From positions 3,224,001 through 3,288,000 of the forward strand of contig NZ_CP082271.1 in NCBI RefSeq assembly GCF_019880365.1: a stretch of 64,000 nucleotides of DNA, in the 5' to 3' direction. A program made the translations under genes and the position numbers. This stretch comes from Pseudomonas sp. DNDY-54 (GTDB lineage: Bacteria; Pseudomonadota; Gammaproteobacteria; Pseudomonadales; Pseudomonadaceae). Each line of letters begins with the position of its first letter. The first letter of the stretch is position 1. The notes beneath the pieces are model-generated. The model was not told where the DNA came from. It did no database searches and saw only the letters and a program-made list of their open reading frames with translations. This document shows positions 51,779-60,239 of the stretch, one piece after another.

Positions 51779-53221
51779 ATGATCCCGGTCATCCTTTCAG
51801 GCGGCAGTGGTTCCCGGCTTTGGCCTCTTTCGCGCAAAGCGTTCCCCAAGCAATTCCTGGCGCTGACAGCTGAGCAGACGCTGTTCCAACAAACCATTGA
51901 GCGTCTTGCTTTTGAGGGGATGCAACCACCGCTGCTGGTTTGCAACCAAGAACATCGTTTTATCGTCAAAGAGCAGCTGGCGGCGCGCAAGCTGGAGATC
52001 CAAGGGCTCATGCTTGAACCCTTCGGCCGCAATACCGCACCCGCAATTGCTATAGCTGCGATGAAGCTCGTCGAAGATGGCCGCGACGAACTGTTGCTGG
52101 TTCTGCCAGCGGATCATGTCATCGAAGACCATAAGGCGTTTCAGCGCTCCCTTGCGCTGGCTACCAACGCAGCGGAAAACGGCGAGATGGTTCTGTTCGG
52201 CATTCCCGCGACCAGCCCAGAGACCGGTTACGGCTACATCAAGTGTGACCACACCGAGCGCAATGGCCTGCCAGAAGGTGTCAACCGCGTCACTAACTTT
52301 GTCGAGAAGCCTGATGAAGCGCGCGCTCAACAGTACGTTGAGTCGGGCGACTATTACTGGAACAGCGGGATGTTTCTGTTCCGCGCCAGCGTCTTCCTGG
52401 AAGAGCTGAAAAAGCACGATCCAGACATTTACGACACATGCTGGGTCGCCCTGGAGCGCAGCGTCAAAAATGGTCAGGAAGTGCTGATCGACCCTGCGAC
52501 TTTCGCCTGCTGCCCCGACAATTCCATCGACTACGCAGTGATGGAGAAGACTGAACTGGCCTGCGTGGTGCCAATGTCCGCCGGCTGGAGCGATGTCGGC
52601 TCGTGGTCTTCTCTCTGGGACGTCCTGGAAAAAGACGAGAACGGCAACGTGACCCGCGGCGATGTGATCGTCGAAGACAGCCGAAACTGTCTCGTGCATG
52701 GCAATGGCAAGCTGGTAACAGTGGTTGGCCTGGACAACATCGTCGTGGTCGAGACCAAGGACGCGACCATGATCGCGCACAAGGATAAGGTCCAGGACGT
52801 CAAGAAGCTCGTCAACAAGCTCGACGCCATGAAGCGCTCCGAAACGCAGAATCACTGCGCCGTTTATCGCCCCTGGGGCTGGTACGACTCGGTCGATATG
52901 GGCGGTCGCTTCCAAGTCAAACGCATCTGCGTCAATCCGGGTGCGCAGCTCTCGTTGCAGATGCACCACCACCGGGCGGAACACTGGATCGTTGTATCGG
53001 GCACGGCCCAAGTGACGTGCAACGATAAGACGTTCCTGCTTACCGAGAACCAGTCGACTTACATTCCAGTGACTTCAATCCATCGCTTGGCCAACCCAGG
53101 CAAGATTCCGCTGGAAATCATTGAAGTTCAATCAGGGAGCTATCTCGGTGAAGACGACATTGAGCGGTTGGATGACGTTTACGGCCGTGCACCTGATGTC
53201 ACTAGCCATTCAGCGCGCTGA
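51779..53221 (+). CDS. algA: Mannose-1-phosphate guanylyltransferase / mannose-6-phosphate isomerase
   Basis: Bifunctional 480-residue enzyme (type II PMI-GMP) making GDP-mannose, precursor of alginate, LPS and other exopolysaccharides. The N-terminal transferase has VILSGGSGSRLWPLSRKAFPKQF and FVEKPDEARAQQYV. The C-terminal cupin isomerase has RPWGWYDSVDMGGRFQVKRI and QMHHHRAEHWIVVSGTA. The start at 51779 has AGGAG upstream. No alginate or other polysaccharide genes are adjacent, so the parent pathway is uncertain: algA, pslB and wbpW are paralogues of this type. Confidence 0.94.
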   Translation: MIPVILSGGSGSRLWPLSRKAFPKQFLALTAEQTLFQQTIERLAFEGMQPPLLVCNQEHRFIVKEQLAARKLEIQGLMLEPFGRNTAPAIAIAAMKLVEDGRDELLLVLPADHVIEDHKAFQRSLALATNAAENGEMVLFGIPATSPETGYGYIKCDHTERNGLPEGVNRVTNFVEKPDEARAQQYVESGDYYWNSGMFLFRASVFLEELKKHDPDIYDTCWVALERSVKNGQEVLIDPATFACCPDNSIDYAVMEKTELACVVPMSAGWSDVGSWSSLWDVLEKDENGNVTRGDVIVEDSRNCLVHGNGKLVTVVGLDNIVVVETKDATMIAHKDKVQDVKKLVNKLDAMKRSETQNHCAVYRPWGWYDSVDMGGRFQVKRICVNPGAQLSLQMHHHRAEHWIVVSGTAQVTCNDKTFLLTENQSTYIPVTSIHRLANPGKIPLEIIEVQSGSYLGEDDIERLDDVYGRAPDVTSHSAR

Positions 53222-53237
53222 ACTCGCTGAATAAAAC

Positions 53238-53270
53238 CAAAAGCCGCGCCGCCATTCGGCGCGGTTTTTT
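53238..53270 (+). terminator. Intrinsic terminator of algA
   Basis: CCGCGCCG and CGGCGCGG form a perfect 8-bp stem followed by TTTTTT, about 20 bases after the stop. Confidence 0.93.
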
Positions 53271-53271
53271 A

Positions 53272-53615
53272 TTGTCTAAGTTAAAGCCATCAGCCCTCAA
53301 CGTTTCGACACATTCGCACAACGAACGCACAGCCGTTCTCGCGACGAGAATGCGGTATGAACACGCAACACGCGCCTCCATTAAGCGTGGGCCTGCAGCG
53401 AGCATTTCAACCGTCCGCATGAGAAGCAGCGAACCAGCACCAGCTAACGAACGCTTAAATGCTTACTTTCAGACACAGTCGCTCTCCCTATCCGCTTGCA
53501 AAAGCACCAGCCAAACCATTAAATAAGCGTCTTCAAACTTCCACAGGGCGCTGCTATCGGCGGCGACATTTGCTGTAAGCTCTTGGCAGATATTAAAAAG
53601 AGGCAACGATCAAAG
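53272..53615. other. Intergenic region without recognised features
   Basis: 344 bases after the algA terminator. No supported gene, RNA or repeat is visible; the promoter of the small charged gene that follows must lie here but is not obvious. Confidence 0.5.
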
Positions 53616-53822
53616 GTGACAAAAGAAGAATTACGCGTGGAACTGGAGCGGCAGGCCAATCGATTCAAAACTGTATACGGGGGCGAAGTCATCACATATG
53701 CGGCACAGCCCGATCCTGAACGGAAACCGTGGCGCAAGAAACAGACTATCCACGACCAGGTCTTCCAGAAAGAGCTGGAAAAGATAGAGAAAGAGATAAA
53801 TAAACAGGCTTCCGAACGCTAA
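53616..53822 (+). CDS. Small highly charged protein, unknown function
   Basis: 68 residues from a GTG at 53616 (MTKEELRVELERQANRFKTVYGG...), with GAGG upstream; a TTG at 53583 would add eleven basic residues. The product is helical and rich in Lys and Glu (PWRKKQTIHDQVFQKELEKIEKEINKQASER), with one less charged central part (VITYAAQPDPER). No signal or membrane span. It looks like a conserved small Pseudomonas protein, but I do not recognise a named family. Confidence 0.65.
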   Translation: MTKEELRVELERQANRFKTVYGGEVITYAAQPDPERKPWRKKQTIHDQVFQKELEKIEKEINKQASER

Positions 53823-53894
53823 TAAGCCAAACCAGGCACCGGCCCCTTCGCCAATGCGGCTAGATGCCGGCCCCGACTAGCCCGTTGCTCCCTA

Positions 53895-55361
53895 TCAACG
53901 CTTGCTTCCGAGCAGGGATCCCATTAATCCCCGCGCCAGTTGCCGCCCAAGCTGTGAGGCTGCCTGCCGCAGCGCACTCTTGAAGACACGCCCCGCGAGA
54001 TCACCGAACGCGTCGCCAGCATCGTTTTTCGTCGCGGCGGTCGGCTCCTGCGAATCGGCCTTGACGGACTGCTGCGCCCGCTGGAGCAGGATTTCGTAAG
54101 CCGACTCGCGATCAACCGCTTTATCGTAGCGCGAGCGCAACGGTGACTCGGCGATTAGCGCGCTACGTTCGTTCTGGCCAAGAGGCCCCACTCTCGACTG
54201 CGGAGGAGCGATGGCCACGCGCTGCACCATGGCAGGGGTGCCCTTGTCTTCGAGCCCACCGACCAGCGCTTCGCCTATCCCAAGGTCGACCAGCGAATCC
54301 ATGGCCGAGAATGCGGGGTTGGTTCTGAAACCCTCAGCGACTGCGCGCAAAGCCTTCTGTTCTTTGACGGTAAATGCCCTCAGCCCATGCTGGATACGCA
54401 AGCCCAGCTGCGCCAATACCTCATCCGGGAGATCGGCGGGTGACTGGGTAACGAAGTAGACACCCACACCTTTCGACCGAATCAACCGTACAACCTGCAC
54501 AAGCCGATCCTGCAGGGCTTTCGGGGTATCACTGAATAACAGGTGTGCCTCGTCAAAGAACAACGCCAGCAGTGGGCGATCTGCGTCGCCTCGCTCAGGC
54601 AACTGTTCAAATAGCTCGGCCAATAGCCACAACAGAAAGGTCGCATAGACCTTGGGCGCCTGGTGCACGAGTTGACTGGCGTCGAGCAAATGGATTCGAC
54701 CGCGGCCGTCACGCGCGGGCTGCAGAATGTCTTCCAGCGCAAGCGCGGGCTCACCAAACAGCGCTTCGGCACCTTGCTGCTCCAAGGTTGCCAACCGCCG
54801 CAATAAGGCTTGGGACGAGGCGCTGGTCATCAACGCTGCATCGTCTCCCAGCGTCTCGGGGTGTTGCTTGAGGTAACTCAGCAGCGCTTTGAGATCCTTC
54901 AAGTCCAAGAGCAGCAGCCCCTCGCGATCGGCGACTTTGAATGCCGCGTAGAGAGCGGCCTGCTGGCTATCGGTCAGTTCAAGCAGACTTCCCAGAAGGA
55001 GCGGGCCCATTTCGGTCAGCGTCGTACGGAGCGGGTGGCCGCTCACGCCATACACATCCCATAGGGTCACCGGATACGCCTGCGGCTGATGATCGAGCCA
55101 AGGCATGCTGGCGATACGCTCAGCGATCTTTCCTTGAGGTGATCCCGGCGCGCCCAGTCCGCACAGATCGCCCTTGATATCAGCCGCAAAGACGGCGATA
55201 CCGGCATCGCTGAACTGCTCAGCAAGTCGCTGCAACGTCACCGTCTTGCCAGTCCCCGTCGCGCCCGCGACGAGACCATGACGATTGACCAGTCGAAGCG
55301 GATGGGTGTTGGCGTCGCCAGCAGCGTCGGCACCGAGCACGAAGCGATTGCTATCCACCAT
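53895..55361 (-). CDS. HerA-like ATPase, DUF853 (YjgR family)
   Basis: 488 residues. Walker A is HGLVAGATGTGKTVTLQRLAEQF; Walker B and the following region are PLLALFFDEAHLLFSDTPKALQDR, then GVGVYFVTQSPADLPDEVLAQLG. This is the YjgR/DUF853 branch of the HerA/FtsK superfamily of nucleic-acid translocases. No NurA-type nuclease or defence partner is adjacent; homologues are chromosomal and widespread, so a housekeeping role is likely but unknown. The C-terminal 60 residues are basic and Ala/Gln-rich. Confidence 0.93.
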   Translation of the reverse strand: MVDSNRFVLGADAAGDANTHPLRLVNRHGLVAGATGTGKTVTLQRLAEQFSDAGIAVFAADIKGDLCGLGAPGSPQGKIAERIASMPWLDHQPQAYPVTLWDVYGVSGHPLRTTLTEMGPLLLGSLLELTDSQQAALYAAFKVADREGLLLLDLKDLKALLSYLKQHPETLGDDAALMTSASSQALLRRLATLEQQGAEALFGEPALALEDILQPARDGRGRIHLLDASQLVHQAPKVYATFLLWLLAELFEQLPERGDADRPLLALFFDEAHLLFSDTPKALQDRLVQVVRLIRSKGVGVYFVTQSPADLPDEVLAQLGLRIQHGLRAFTVKEQKALRAVAEGFRTNPAFSAMDSLVDLGIGEALVGGLEDKGTPAMVQRVAIAPPQSRVGPLGQNERSALIAESPLRSRYDKAVDRESAYEILLQRAQQSVKADSQEPTAATKNDAGDAFGDLAGRVFKSALRQAASQLGRQLARGLMGSLLGSKR

Positions 55362-55431
55362 TTAGACGTCTCCGGACCTGGGAATTGCGGACGAACGAGC
55401 CACGTCGGTAGCTGCCTCGTCCATGTTCTGC

Positions 55432-55626
55432 TCAATCCTCATCCTGGGTTGGCGAGGCAGGGCCGACGCCTTCGGCGGCGGACCGGATCTGGTTCCACAG
55501 CGCCTCGGCACCGGGAAAATCAGTGCCGGTGTCCGGAGCCAGGTAGTCCGGATCGTAGCGTTGCGTACACCCACTACCGATGATGGGCGGCGCGTTCGCA
55601 CTCGCCTTGGCTAGCGGATCGGTCAT
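55432..55626 (-). CDS. Small protein of unknown function upstream of the HerA-like gene
   Basis: 64 residues (MTDPLAKASANAPPIIGSGCTQRYDPDYLAPDTG...). An excellent GGGAGGA lies six bases before the ATG, stronger than for most neighbours, which supports real translation. The single Cys and the short acidic tail (GPASPTQDED) give little functional hint. It lies between purU and the HerA-like gene on the same strand, with 28- and 70-base gaps. Confidence 0.75.
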   Translation of the reverse strand: MTDPLAKASANAPPIIGSGCTQRYDPDYLAPDTGTDFPGAEALWNQIRSAAEGVGPASPTQDED

Positions 55627-55653
55627 TGCGTCCTCCCGCGCCGCGGGCTGCGG

Positions 55654-56505
55654 TCAGTTGAAAACCAAGGTCTTGTTGCTGTGCACCAGAACCCGATCTT
55701 GCAAGTGATAGCGCAGACCACGCGAAAGCACCATCTTTTCGACGTCCTTGCCCAGCCGAACCATGTCTTCGATGCTGTCGCGGTGGCTGACACGCACCAC
55801 GTCCTGCTCGATGATTGGCCCCGCGTCGAGCTCCTCGGTTACGTAGTGGCAAGTTGCGCCAATCAACTTGACGCCTCGCAGCGAGGCCTGATGATAGGGT
55901 TTTGCGCCTGCAAATGAGGGCAGAAAACTGTGATGAATGTTGATTACTCGCTGCGCGAATTCTTCACATAGCTCAGCGGGAAGGATCTGCATGTAGCGCG
56001 CCAGCACTATGACATCCGCCTGATGCTCCCGCACCAGACGTGACACCTCGGCGAATGCCTCATCCTTACGCCCGGGCTCTACCGGTACATGGAAGTATGG
56101 GATGCCATGCCACTCGACCATGCTACGCAGGTCGTTGTGGTTGGAAATCACGCAGGGGATGTCGCAGTCCAGCTCACCGCTATGCCACCTATGGAGCAGA
56201 TCGGCCAGACAATGCGACTCCCGGCTTGCCATCAGCACGACGCGCTTACGCTGCTCCGAATCGGTGATCCGCCACTCCATTGAAAACTCACGAGCAATTG
56301 GCGCAAAGGCCTGACGAAAGCCCGCAATGTCAAAAGGCAGCGAGTCAGCCCTGATTTCGTGGCGCATGAAGAACCAACCGCTCTGATGATCCGAGTGATG
56401 ATTGGCTTCGGTGATCCAGCCATTGTACGTAGCCAGAAAATTGCTCACTTTGGCGACAATCCCAACACCATCGGGGCAGGCAATAACCAGCCTGAACGTG
56501 CGCAT
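55654..56505 (-). CDS. purU: Formyltetrahydrofolate deformylase
   Basis: 283 residues hydrolysing 10-formyl-THF to THF and formate; formate can then serve PurT. An N-terminal ACT domain (RTFRLVIACPDGVGIVAKVSNFLATYNGWI) precedes the catalytic formyl-transferase fold. The active site is INIHHSFLPSFAGAKPYHQA with its Asn-His, then TCHYVTEELDAGPIIEQD. The start at 56505 is chosen because conservation begins there; upstream codons to 56934 are in the mvaT regulatory region. Confidence 0.96.
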   Translation of the reverse strand: MRTFRLVIACPDGVGIVAKVSNFLATYNGWITEANHHSDHQSGWFFMRHEIRADSLPFDIAGFRQAFAPIAREFSMEWRITDSEQRKRVVLMASRESHCLADLLHRWHSGELDCDIPCVISNHNDLRSMVEWHGIPYFHVPVEPGRKDEAFAEVSRLVREHQADVIVLARYMQILPAELCEEFAQRVINIHHSFLPSFAGAKPYHQASLRGVKLIGATCHYVTEELDAGPIIEQDVVRVSHRDSIEDMVRLGKDVEKMVLSRGLRYHLQDRVLVHSNKTLVFN

Positions 56506-56954
56506 TGAAGAACTCCTCGATAAAAGGTCGCGCATTCTAGCGCAGCGAAGAAAACTGCAACCAACATTATCGGTGCCAAACCAGGGTACGTATCGATCGC
56601 CCGCATCAGGGCGAGCTAGAGTGATGCTTTCAGCCAAGCACCAACCGCAGCGTTGACACGATTGCAGAAAAACGAAACATTTATTTGCTGGATAATTAGG
56701 GCACGGGCCGCGGCCAAACCAGACCCATTTGCCCATCGCAACGCGGCCTAGCCGCCAACATAGTGATGTCGAGCCATACGATAGTTTGCCAACTTGTTTC
56801 ATCTTTGCCTGATGAACTAACTGAACGACATTAGCCGCCAACGCAAGCCAGAACAGAACTGACGCTAAACTTTGTTCGGCGCTATATTTACTTGTGCAAG
56901 AGGCCTGTCTATGATTGCTGACACTTGCGTTCAAACCTATACCAAGGAAGTGAT
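56506..56954. other. AT-rich divergent region between purU and mvaT
   Basis: 449 bases with lower GC than the surrounding genes, notably around 56660-56720 and 56870-56900. H-NS-like regulators including MvaT often bind their own AT-rich upstream DNA. No gene in this stretch is supported. Confidence 0.5.
56859..56888 (+). promoter_or_regulatory. Candidate sigma-70 promoter of mvaT
   Basis: CTGACG (56859-56864) and TATATT (56883-56888) with 18-base spacing, about 70 bases before the mvaT start. Confidence 0.4.
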
Positions 56955-57332
56955 ATGTCGCTGATCAATGAATACCGCGCCACTGAAGAAGCTATCAAGG
57001 AACTCCAGGAACGCCTGAAGTCGCTTTCTGCAGACGACAAGCTTAAAAAGGAGCTTGAATTCGAAGGCAAACTGCGAGAGCTGATGGGTGAATATCAGAA
57101 ATCGCTTCGCGATATCATCGCGCTGCTCGATCCAGATGCCCGTAACAGCAAGACTCAGCGTACCGCAAAGACGCCGGCCGCGACCAAGCGCGCCCGTCGC
57201 GTGAAACAGTACAAAAACCCGCATAACGGCGAAGTGATTGAAACCAAGGGCGGCAATCATAAGACGCTGAAAGAATGGAAAGCACAGTGGGGTTCGGACG
57301 AAGTCGAGAGCTGGGCCACCCTGCTCGGTTAA
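56955..57332 (+). CDS. mvaT: MvaT-family H-NS-like nucleoid protein
   Basis: 125 residues starting at 56955 (MSLINEYRATEEAIKELQERLKSL) with AAGGAAG upstream. The N-terminal coiled coil for oligomerisation spans residues 1-60. A basic linker (KRARRVKQYKNP) and the C-terminal DNA-binding region (GEVIETKGGNHKTLKEWKAQWGSDEVESWATLLG) follow. MvaT silences AT-rich foreign DNA in Pseudomonas. In the same block as purU and sbcB, as in P. aeruginosa. Confidence 0.97.
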   Translation: MSLINEYRATEEAIKELQERLKSLSADDKLKKELEFEGKLRELMGEYQKSLRDIIALLDPDARNSKTQRTAKTPAATKRARRVKQYKNPHNGEVIETKGGNHKTLKEWKAQWGSDEVESWATLLG

Positions 57333-57347
57333 TTATCGAACAGCGCT

Positions 57348-57398
57348 AAAAAGCCATCTGACGCTGCGTGATGACACGCAGAGTCAGATGGCTTTTTT
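57348..57398 (+). terminator. Long intrinsic terminator of mvaT
   Basis: A 12-bp perfect outer stem (AAGCCATCTGAC/GTCAGATGGCTT), one mismatch, and a 7-bp inner stem (CTGCGTG/CACGCAG) closed by ATGA, ending TTTTTT. It lies 15 bases after the stop and is unusually long for this window. Confidence 0.95.
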
Positions 57399-57406
57399 GT
57401 GGCCGC

Positions 57407-58846
57407 TTAACCTGACGCCAGGCGAATGTAACGCTCACGCAAACCCCGTGCATGGTCAGCCCATTGCTCAAGTAGCTGCGCCTGCTTCATATCGGCTGAG
57501 GCGAGTAGTGGCTGCAAATCCCGCTCAAATTGATCCAAGGTGTTCGGCGCACCATATTCAGGCGCAGTTAAACGCTGCCGGCAGAATGCCTCCCATTGCA
57601 ATTTTTCCCCCGCCGTTAGGCTTTCGGCGAAGTTTCGCGCACGGTAACGAAAGTGCAACTCAGGTAAGCGTGCATCATCAAACGGCAGCGGCCGGGTCGA
57701 AGTTTGTGTAGTTGCGAAACTCCTGACCTGCTCGCACAGCCGTCGGTCCCGGTCGCCCAGGAAACCTTCATAAAGTTGCTGTTCTGGATCCGTGGAGCCG
57801 GCGAACGCCTGCTCCTGGTAAACATCAGCAAGTTTCATACTCCACTCCGCCTGCCGACTTCGTAGGTCGTGTGCTCTTGCCTCGCAGCAGCGCAGATCCA
57901 GTCCCAACCGCTCGGTATCCGCCTCGCGCAAGACACTCAGCGGTGCAACGACAGGGCAGCGATTGAGATGAATCAACTTCAGTGGAACCGCAAGCTTATC
58001 GCCAAGATCCTCTCGCCGTGTATACAGCCGATCGCGAAGCTCATCGGCGGAGTCATGCCATAAGGGCGAGCAGTCCGCATTCAAGTCGCAGACGATCAAT
58101 GCGTTGCGGTTCCGCGGATGCCAGGCCAACGGCATGACGACTGACAAATAATGGCGCGCGGCAGAAAAACGTCCGGAGATATGCACCATCGGCTTCAACA
58201 GCTCGACCTGCTCCACCACTGCGTTCTTGCGCCGCAGCTTGTACAGATAGTCATAAAGCCTTGGCTGGCGCTCCCGTATCAACCGAGCCAGGGCAATGGT
58301 CGCGCGGACATCCGACAACGCGTCATGCGCTTGCAGATGTTCAAGTCCGTTGGCCACGCTGAGACGTTCGAGCTTGAGCGTCACCCGCCCATCTTCTTGG
58401 GGCCAGACGATGCCCTCCGGACGCAACGCATAAGCGGTCCGGACCAGATCGATAAGATCCCAGCGACTATTTCCGCCCTGCCATTCGCGCGCATAAGGGT
58501 CGTAGAAGTTTCGGTAAAGGCAGTAGCGCAGCACTTCATCATCGAAACGCAGCGTGTTGTAGCCCGCGCCGCAGGTGCCCGGCTGCGCCAGCTCTTGATA
58601 GAGCCGAGCGATGAATTCAGCTTCGCACAGCCCTTTCTCCGCCAGAATCGCTGGGCTGATGCCAGTCACAAGGCAGGCGGCAGGATGCGGCAGGATGTCG
58701 TCGCTGAGACGGCAATAGATGTTCAGCGGCTCGGCGATTTCGTCCAGCGCTTCATTGGTGCGGATCCCGGCGACCTGCAGCGGTCGATCACAACGCGGGG
58801 AAATACCGGTAGTTTCAAAGTCGTACCAGAAGATACTGGCTGTCAC
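57407..58846 (-). CDS. sbcB: Exodeoxyribonuclease I
   Basis: 479-residue single-strand 3'-5' exonuclease that also takes part in recombination and mismatch repair. The DEDD nuclease domain opens FWYDFETTGISPRCDRPLQVAGIRTN; later acidic residues lie in TCGAGYNTLRFDDEVLRY and LQAHDALSDVRATIALARLI. SH3-like and helical domains follow. Length is typical. Convergent with mvaT, sharing the terminator region. Confidence 0.96.
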   Translation of the reverse strand: MTASIFWYDFETTGISPRCDRPLQVAGIRTNEALDEIAEPLNIYCRLSDDILPHPAACLVTGISPAILAEKGLCEAEFIARLYQELAQPGTCGAGYNTLRFDDEVLRYCLYRNFYDPYAREWQGGNSRWDLIDLVRTAYALRPEGIVWPQEDGRVTLKLERLSVANGLEHLQAHDALSDVRATIALARLIRERQPRLYDYLYKLRRKNAVVEQVELLKPMVHISGRFSAARHYLSVVMPLAWHPRNRNALIVCDLNADCSPLWHDSADELRDRLYTRREDLGDKLAVPLKLIHLNRCPVVAPLSVLREADTERLGLDLRCCEARAHDLRSRQAEWSMKLADVYQEQAFAGSTDPEQQLYEGFLGDRDRRLCEQVRSFATTQTSTRPLPFDDARLPELHFRYRARNFAESLTAGEKLQWEAFCRQRLTAPEYGAPNTLDQFERDLQPLLASADMKQAQLLEQWADHARGLRERYIRLASG

Positions 58847-58925
58847 GGGAGCGTCCCTCTCGGTGTTCGAACGCCAGTCTAACGCGCCTGATCGCCGCTG
58901 GCCCGGTCACGCACAAGCGACGTGA

Positions 58926-59236
58926 GCTGGCAATCATCTGAGCAACCTGCGCGATGAGGACGACCAGGACTTACTTGGCGCGGTCCGTCATCTATCTCGG
59001 CGCCATCGGGTCTTGGTGGTGAGTGCGCGACAAGTGCTCGACGAGCGGCGCCAGCAACCCGTGGTGGGTTTCCAGGAAGCACTGACCTATTACGGCACAG
59101 GAAGGTATTGGATAGGCGAAACAGCGTGCACGCACGCTTGCTCGCCAAGGGGGTGCCGGTTAGCGATGCGCGACCACAGGCTGTTGGCCCTGCCCTGATC
59201 AGTCGCTATCTCGCTTGGAAAAAGGCGGTGCCTTGT
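58926..59236 (+). pseudogene. Truncated, frameshifted remnant of a DUF58 protein gene
   Basis: The plus strand translates (from 58926) as a fragment containing LLGAVRHLSRRHRVLVVSAR and PVVGFQEALTYYGTGRY. It then continues in the +1-shifted frame as NSVHARLLAKGVPVSDARP and VGPALISRYLAWKKA. Together these resemble the last 95-100 residues of a DUF58 (MoxR-associated) protein. One T appears lost near 59109 (TATTG where TATTTG would restore the frame). There is no start or N-terminal part; an in-frame TGA lies at 58923. P. aeruginosa, as I recall, has a MoxR/DUF58 gene cluster between sbcB and pyk, which would explain the remnant. Confidence 0.75.
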
Positions 59237-59288
59237 AGGTTGTGGTCCCGCATCCCTCAGCCTGAACCGAGTCCGGCTACCGACCCGT

Positions 59289-59723
59289 TTAGATACCGTG
59301 ACAATGGTCTTGATCGGTCGCCCGGCTGGGAGGGGCATCACTGTGCGGCAGACGAGCCGGCGGGATGCTCAGCATCGGGCGGAAGCTGAAGTAGTGGTGC
59401 AACGCATCGATCATGAGCCGGATTTCGCTGGGGGGCGTATCCAGCACGAAGCCGGAGTCGAAGCTGCCAGGCGTGACGTCCTCGCGAGACCAGCGGCACG
59501 TCGCGCTGAAATCAACATAACGCAACTGGCCGTGCTGGCCGGGAATCTTCAGGCGCATTTCAAAGCGTGCGTCAGTCATCATGGGATAGGGGCTGATGAG
59601 CATCAGCCCCGTCTCAGACAGGTTGCCGATGAAGCCCAACGGTTTGTCGGTGAATCGATTGAATACGTTGAGGTAATACGGCAACTGGTGCCGCTGAATA
59701 CTGCGTTGATTGAGCATGTTCAT
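59289..59723 (-). CDS. PilZ domain protein (candidate c-di-GMP receptor)
   Basis: 144 residues starting at 59723 (MNMLNQRSIQRHQLPYYLNVF). The PilZ motifs are RSIQR (RxxxR) at about residues 7-11 and NLSETGLML ([D/N]xSxxG) at about 35, so c-di-GMP binding is likely. The C-terminal 30 residues are a less conserved tail. No signal peptide. It is the last of three small minus-strand genes next to pyk. The target is unknown. Confidence 0.9.
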   Translation of the reverse strand: MNMLNQRSIQRHQLPYYLNVFNRFTDKPLGFIGNLSETGLMLISPYPMMTDARFEMRLKIPGQHGQLRYVDFSATCRWSREDVTPGSFDSGFVLDTPPSEIRLMIDALHHYFSFRPMLSIPPARLPHSDAPPSRATDQDHCHGI

Positions 59724-59772
59724 CGTTTCTGGGCCTGCCGCCAGTGTGATTGCCACGACCGTCGCCGGCCGC

Positions 59773-60201
59773 TCAGCTGCAGTTTTGACTGATACGACTG
59801 GCCAACTGCCGCTGCGCCGCCCCTATTTCTTCATCACTGTAGTAGACCCGATCACCCTTTGCATCAGCACGAAAGTAGCGTCCGCCGCGGGACAGGCGGG
59901 ACAACTCCCGGCGCAACTGGCTACATTCCTGCTCTCGCCGCGCATGCGCTTCGCTCGCGGTCTGATCGGCGGCTTGCTGCTCTTGCCGCCGGGCATCGAA
60001 GTACCGTTCCGTACGCGCCTCTCGCTCACGGGTCGCATCGTCGCGCTCGACGACTTGCGGCCGCACCTCGATCTGTTCAGCACCAGGACGCGGTCTCGCA
60101 TCGAAATGCACGTTTCCTTGGGGATCAACCCAACGGTAAATTTCCGCCGTTGCCAATGGCGAGACCAGCATGGCTGCAAAGAGTATTGGCGCGATGCGCA
60201 T
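59773..60201 (-). CDS. DUF4124 domain exported protein
   Basis: 142 residues from the ATG at 60201 (MRIAPILFAAMLVSPLATA, a signal peptide); in-frame ATGs at 60210 and 60225 are alternatives. The mature protein opens with EIYRWVDPQGNVHFDARPRPGAEQIE, the DUF4124 motif. A long Arg/Glu/Gln/Ala-rich helix (about residues 50-115) and a short C-terminal region follow (GDRVYYSDEEIGAAQRQL). Periplasmic, function unknown. 14 bases separate it from the lipoprotein gene upstream. Confidence 0.88.
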   Translation of the reverse strand: MRIAPILFAAMLVSPLATAEIYRWVDPQGNVHFDARPRPGAEQIEVRPQVVERDDATREREARTERYFDARRQEQQAADQTASEAHARREQECSQLRRELSRLSRGGRYFRADAKGDRVYYSDEEIGAAQRQLASRISQNCS

Positions 60202-60239
60202 GGGTTCCATCCCGTCAGCCATCACCGGCTGACTTCGCT

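Noticed and set aside
53895..55361. HerA-like ATPase as part of a phage-defence island
   Set aside because: No nuclease, SIR2 or other defence partner is adjacent. The YjgR/DUF853 branch is a widespread chromosomal family.
58879..59148. 89-codon minus-strand frame between sbcB and the PilZ gene
   Set aside because: The same DNA gives a better explanation on the plus strand, as a DUF58 remnant. The minus frame has no family resemblance.
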